DNA of 57,495 nt. Source: Nemertoderma westbladi (lineage: Eukaryota > Xenacoelomorpha > Nemertodermatida > Nemertodermatidae). Positions 55,717-57,495 of the stretch are shown one piece after another. Made by a program: the position numbers and the translations under genes. The DNA is taken from assembly GCA_032718475.1 (NCBI GenBank), contig JAUCBJ010008859.1:1-57495 (forward strand), read 5' to 3'. Position 1 is the first letter of the stretch. Each line of letters opens with the position of its first letter. The notes beneath the pieces were generated by a model. It ran no database searches. It was given only the letters and a program-made list of their open reading frames with translations, and was not told the DNA's origin.

Positions 55717-57340
55717 GAAGGACTAATAATGCTGCCCGCCGTGTGGGGAATGGAGGGGAGGCTAATCCTAAGGTCGGTTATGAGTGTTTCATTAATGGTG
55801 TAGGAATGGGAGCATTGCGTGGTGGTTGGAAAGTCTGTAATTCGAGAGTCACTGGTGTTTGTTTATTATAGTCCATTAGCTGGAGTCATAAATCAACAGT
55901 TGACATGTTTATTCGTTTTAAAAAATTTCCCATAGATGTTGTTGGTTTGTTCTTGGTGAATATTCAATATAACAGGGGTATAAATTTATCTCCATAATTC
56001 TATCTTATAACAGAGGTATAAAATCGCGCTTTATCAATAAGATGATAGCAAATGGGGTATCTTTGGGTTGTTGATATCATTATAAATGTAATGAAAAGGC
56101 AGTGGTGGTGTGACATTGATTTTTGATGTGGTATAGTGAGATGTATTGGTAATCTGTTAATTGGTAGGGGAATAGTGTTTAGATGGATTGTTTTGTTGTG
56201 TATTTAGGAGAGATATTGTCCGTTATCATTATAGGTATAGAACCTTTATTAAATAGTAATAGTATTTATTACTAACTAATCCAATTTTATTCTGTTTTTC
56301 TGAAGTTGGGACGGTAGTTTGAGCGTTTTAGAGAAAAAAAGTGGAAGATTTAGTTGGAAATTTGTTAGTTGGGTAGTGCGCTATGCTGTATCTTACCCAT
56401 AGGTGCCCAGCCCAACACCTACAGGGGGTATTTAAGGAATACCCTACCCTGGGTTAGATGTCTCTAGTGTTGCCACTAAAAGTTGCGGAACCCTATACCG
56501 CATGGAAATTAAAATCCCTGAAAGTAAAAAATTTGGTAAAATGGGATGAAAGGGCCTGGAAATATGTAAATTAATGCAATTGAAATATTTCTGAAAAATA
56601 TACATGAAAAAGAAGTAAATATCAGCCATATTAATTGCCAATTTGTTCGTTAGTTTATATCATGCTAGTTGAATTACAATCCCAGTATTTGTCAGATTTG
56701 TACAGTACCAATTATACCTTAATTTTTAACATGCATGAGTATGTAAGAGTATGTATTGACACTCGCGAAATGATAGGTGAGCATTGCAATTAATTTAGTA
56801 AAAGTTTTGAACAATATGTACAGTATTCCATTAAGTGAGATTATGACTGATATTCTCAGTAAATCATGCATTCGTCTTGCAAGCTTACCGCTTTAGTTGT
56901 ATGATTCAACTTATCCTGTTTTTTTTGTATTGGGTACAATCTTTCAGATCGTAGGTGTGGGTGGGTGTCGCGGTGTGGGGTAGGGTAGTGGGTTGGTGTA
57001 TGTTGATTTTATGTTCATTTTCGTCGGAGAGCGAGAGTGGGAGAGGTGATGAGTTGGGGCAGTTCCGCGGCAATAATAATACTGCCTCTCAATAAAGAGA
57101 CCCCCTTTACTGCTATCAGGGACGCGTTGTTCGACAGAGCCCCGTCAGCAAAAACAGCCAGTACCGCTAGTCGGTGGGGTTGACTTGTTGACGAGAGGCT
57201 ATTTACAGGCGCATCGGTCAACCATTACTGACCAAAAAAAACACTTAATAAAGTTAAATAAAAAAAAAAAATAAAAAAAGTTTCTATATAAAATTCCAAT
57301 AAAAAGTCGACCGAAAAGTGAAATCCTGGTATTCTTCACA
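55717..57340. other. Intronic or intergenic, no gene seen
   Basis: AT-rich. A GC-richer patch at 57020-57200 has a 68-codon minus-strand frame without a recognisable motif. A poly-A stretch lies at 57257-57280. Confidence 0.5.
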
Positions 57341-57422
57341 TGGGCGTCATTTTTGCCTGAAGAAGGACCCCGTAAGGGATCATAAATATTGCAAAAAACT
57401 TATTTTTTGTAATTTTAATCTT
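57341..57422 (+). repeat. Dispersed repeat R2, copy 2
   Basis: gcctgaagaaggaccccgta, then agggatcataaatattg and aattttaatc; the inverse of 51500-51592. Confidence 0.75.
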
Positions 57423-57495
57423 CCTACTGTCCCTACTGTCCCTACTGCCCCTACTGCCCCTACTGTCCTACTGTTCCTACTGTCCTACTGTCCCT
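57423..57495 (+). repeat. CCTACTGTC microsatellite, cut by window end
   Basis: Units of 9-10 bases (cctactgtcc, cctactgccc) following R2 directly. The array continues beyond the window. Confidence 0.9.

Overview
This is a window of animal nuclear DNA, probably from a marine invertebrate. It is AT-rich, has very little host coding sequence, and is packed with nested mobile elements and satellites. A splice donor after a phase-0 exon, an ACK/TNK2-family tyrosine kinase, RTE- and CR1/L2-like LINEs and BEL/Pao LTR elements all point to a metazoan. I cannot name the species. Five further features are typical of repeat-rich invertebrate genomes: long poly-C/poly-G runs, foldback elements, an 11-bp satellite, a 6-bp satellite and a 15-bp satellite. 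Nothing in the window looks bacterial.

Layout. 1-3700: AT-rich sequence with short dispersed repeats, a LINE ORF1 zinc-finger fragment (minus strand) and a small foldback element. 3708-10793: LINE A, a minus-strand CR1/L2-like element. Its ORF1 and ORF2 share one reading frame, separated only by UGA-CUA, and about 2.65 kb of in-frame 30-bp repeats lie between ORF1 and the endonuclease. 10951-11843: foldback MITE. 11844-15608: LINE B, plus strand, with a second and different in-frame 30-bp array between endonuclease and reverse transcriptase. 15783-17204: second MITE copy running straight into an 11-bp satellite. 17351-17887: another inverted-repeat element.

17943-32655: LINE C, a minus-strand RTE-type element split by an 11.1-kb BEL/Pao element (BEL-1, 18653-29793, 1223-bp LTRs, 5-bp TSD) and by an 829-bp MITE (31064-31892). 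The three LINE C pieces remain in register. 32656-45645: a satellite of CGATATTTT-type units in inverted orientation about a short core. It is split by a second BEL/Pao element (BEL-2, 32705-43920, 543-bp LTRs, 5-bp TSD), which in turn carries a nearly intact RTE LINE (LINE D, 36743-40495, 9-bp TSD) inside its gag-protease frame. 45899-46731: hexamer satellite. 47155-49341: 3' end of a CR1-like LINE (LINE E).

49639-50787 is the only convincing host gene piece: one large exon encoding a SAM-like domain plus the kinase domain of an ACK/TNK2-type non-receptor tyrosine kinase, ending at a consensus splice donor. The rest of the window is probably its intron. It holds a tRNA-derived SINE head, a cruciform-forming palindrome cluster, a 142-bp tandem repeat and G-rich repeats.

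Most unusual points: the same-frame LINE with a readthrough-type stop and no in-frame AUG before its endonuclease; two unrelated BEL/Pao elements that both keep gag and protease but lack all of pol; long 10-residue in-frame repeats in two different LINE ORF2s; and a satellite that appears to begin inside the terminal repeat of a MITE.
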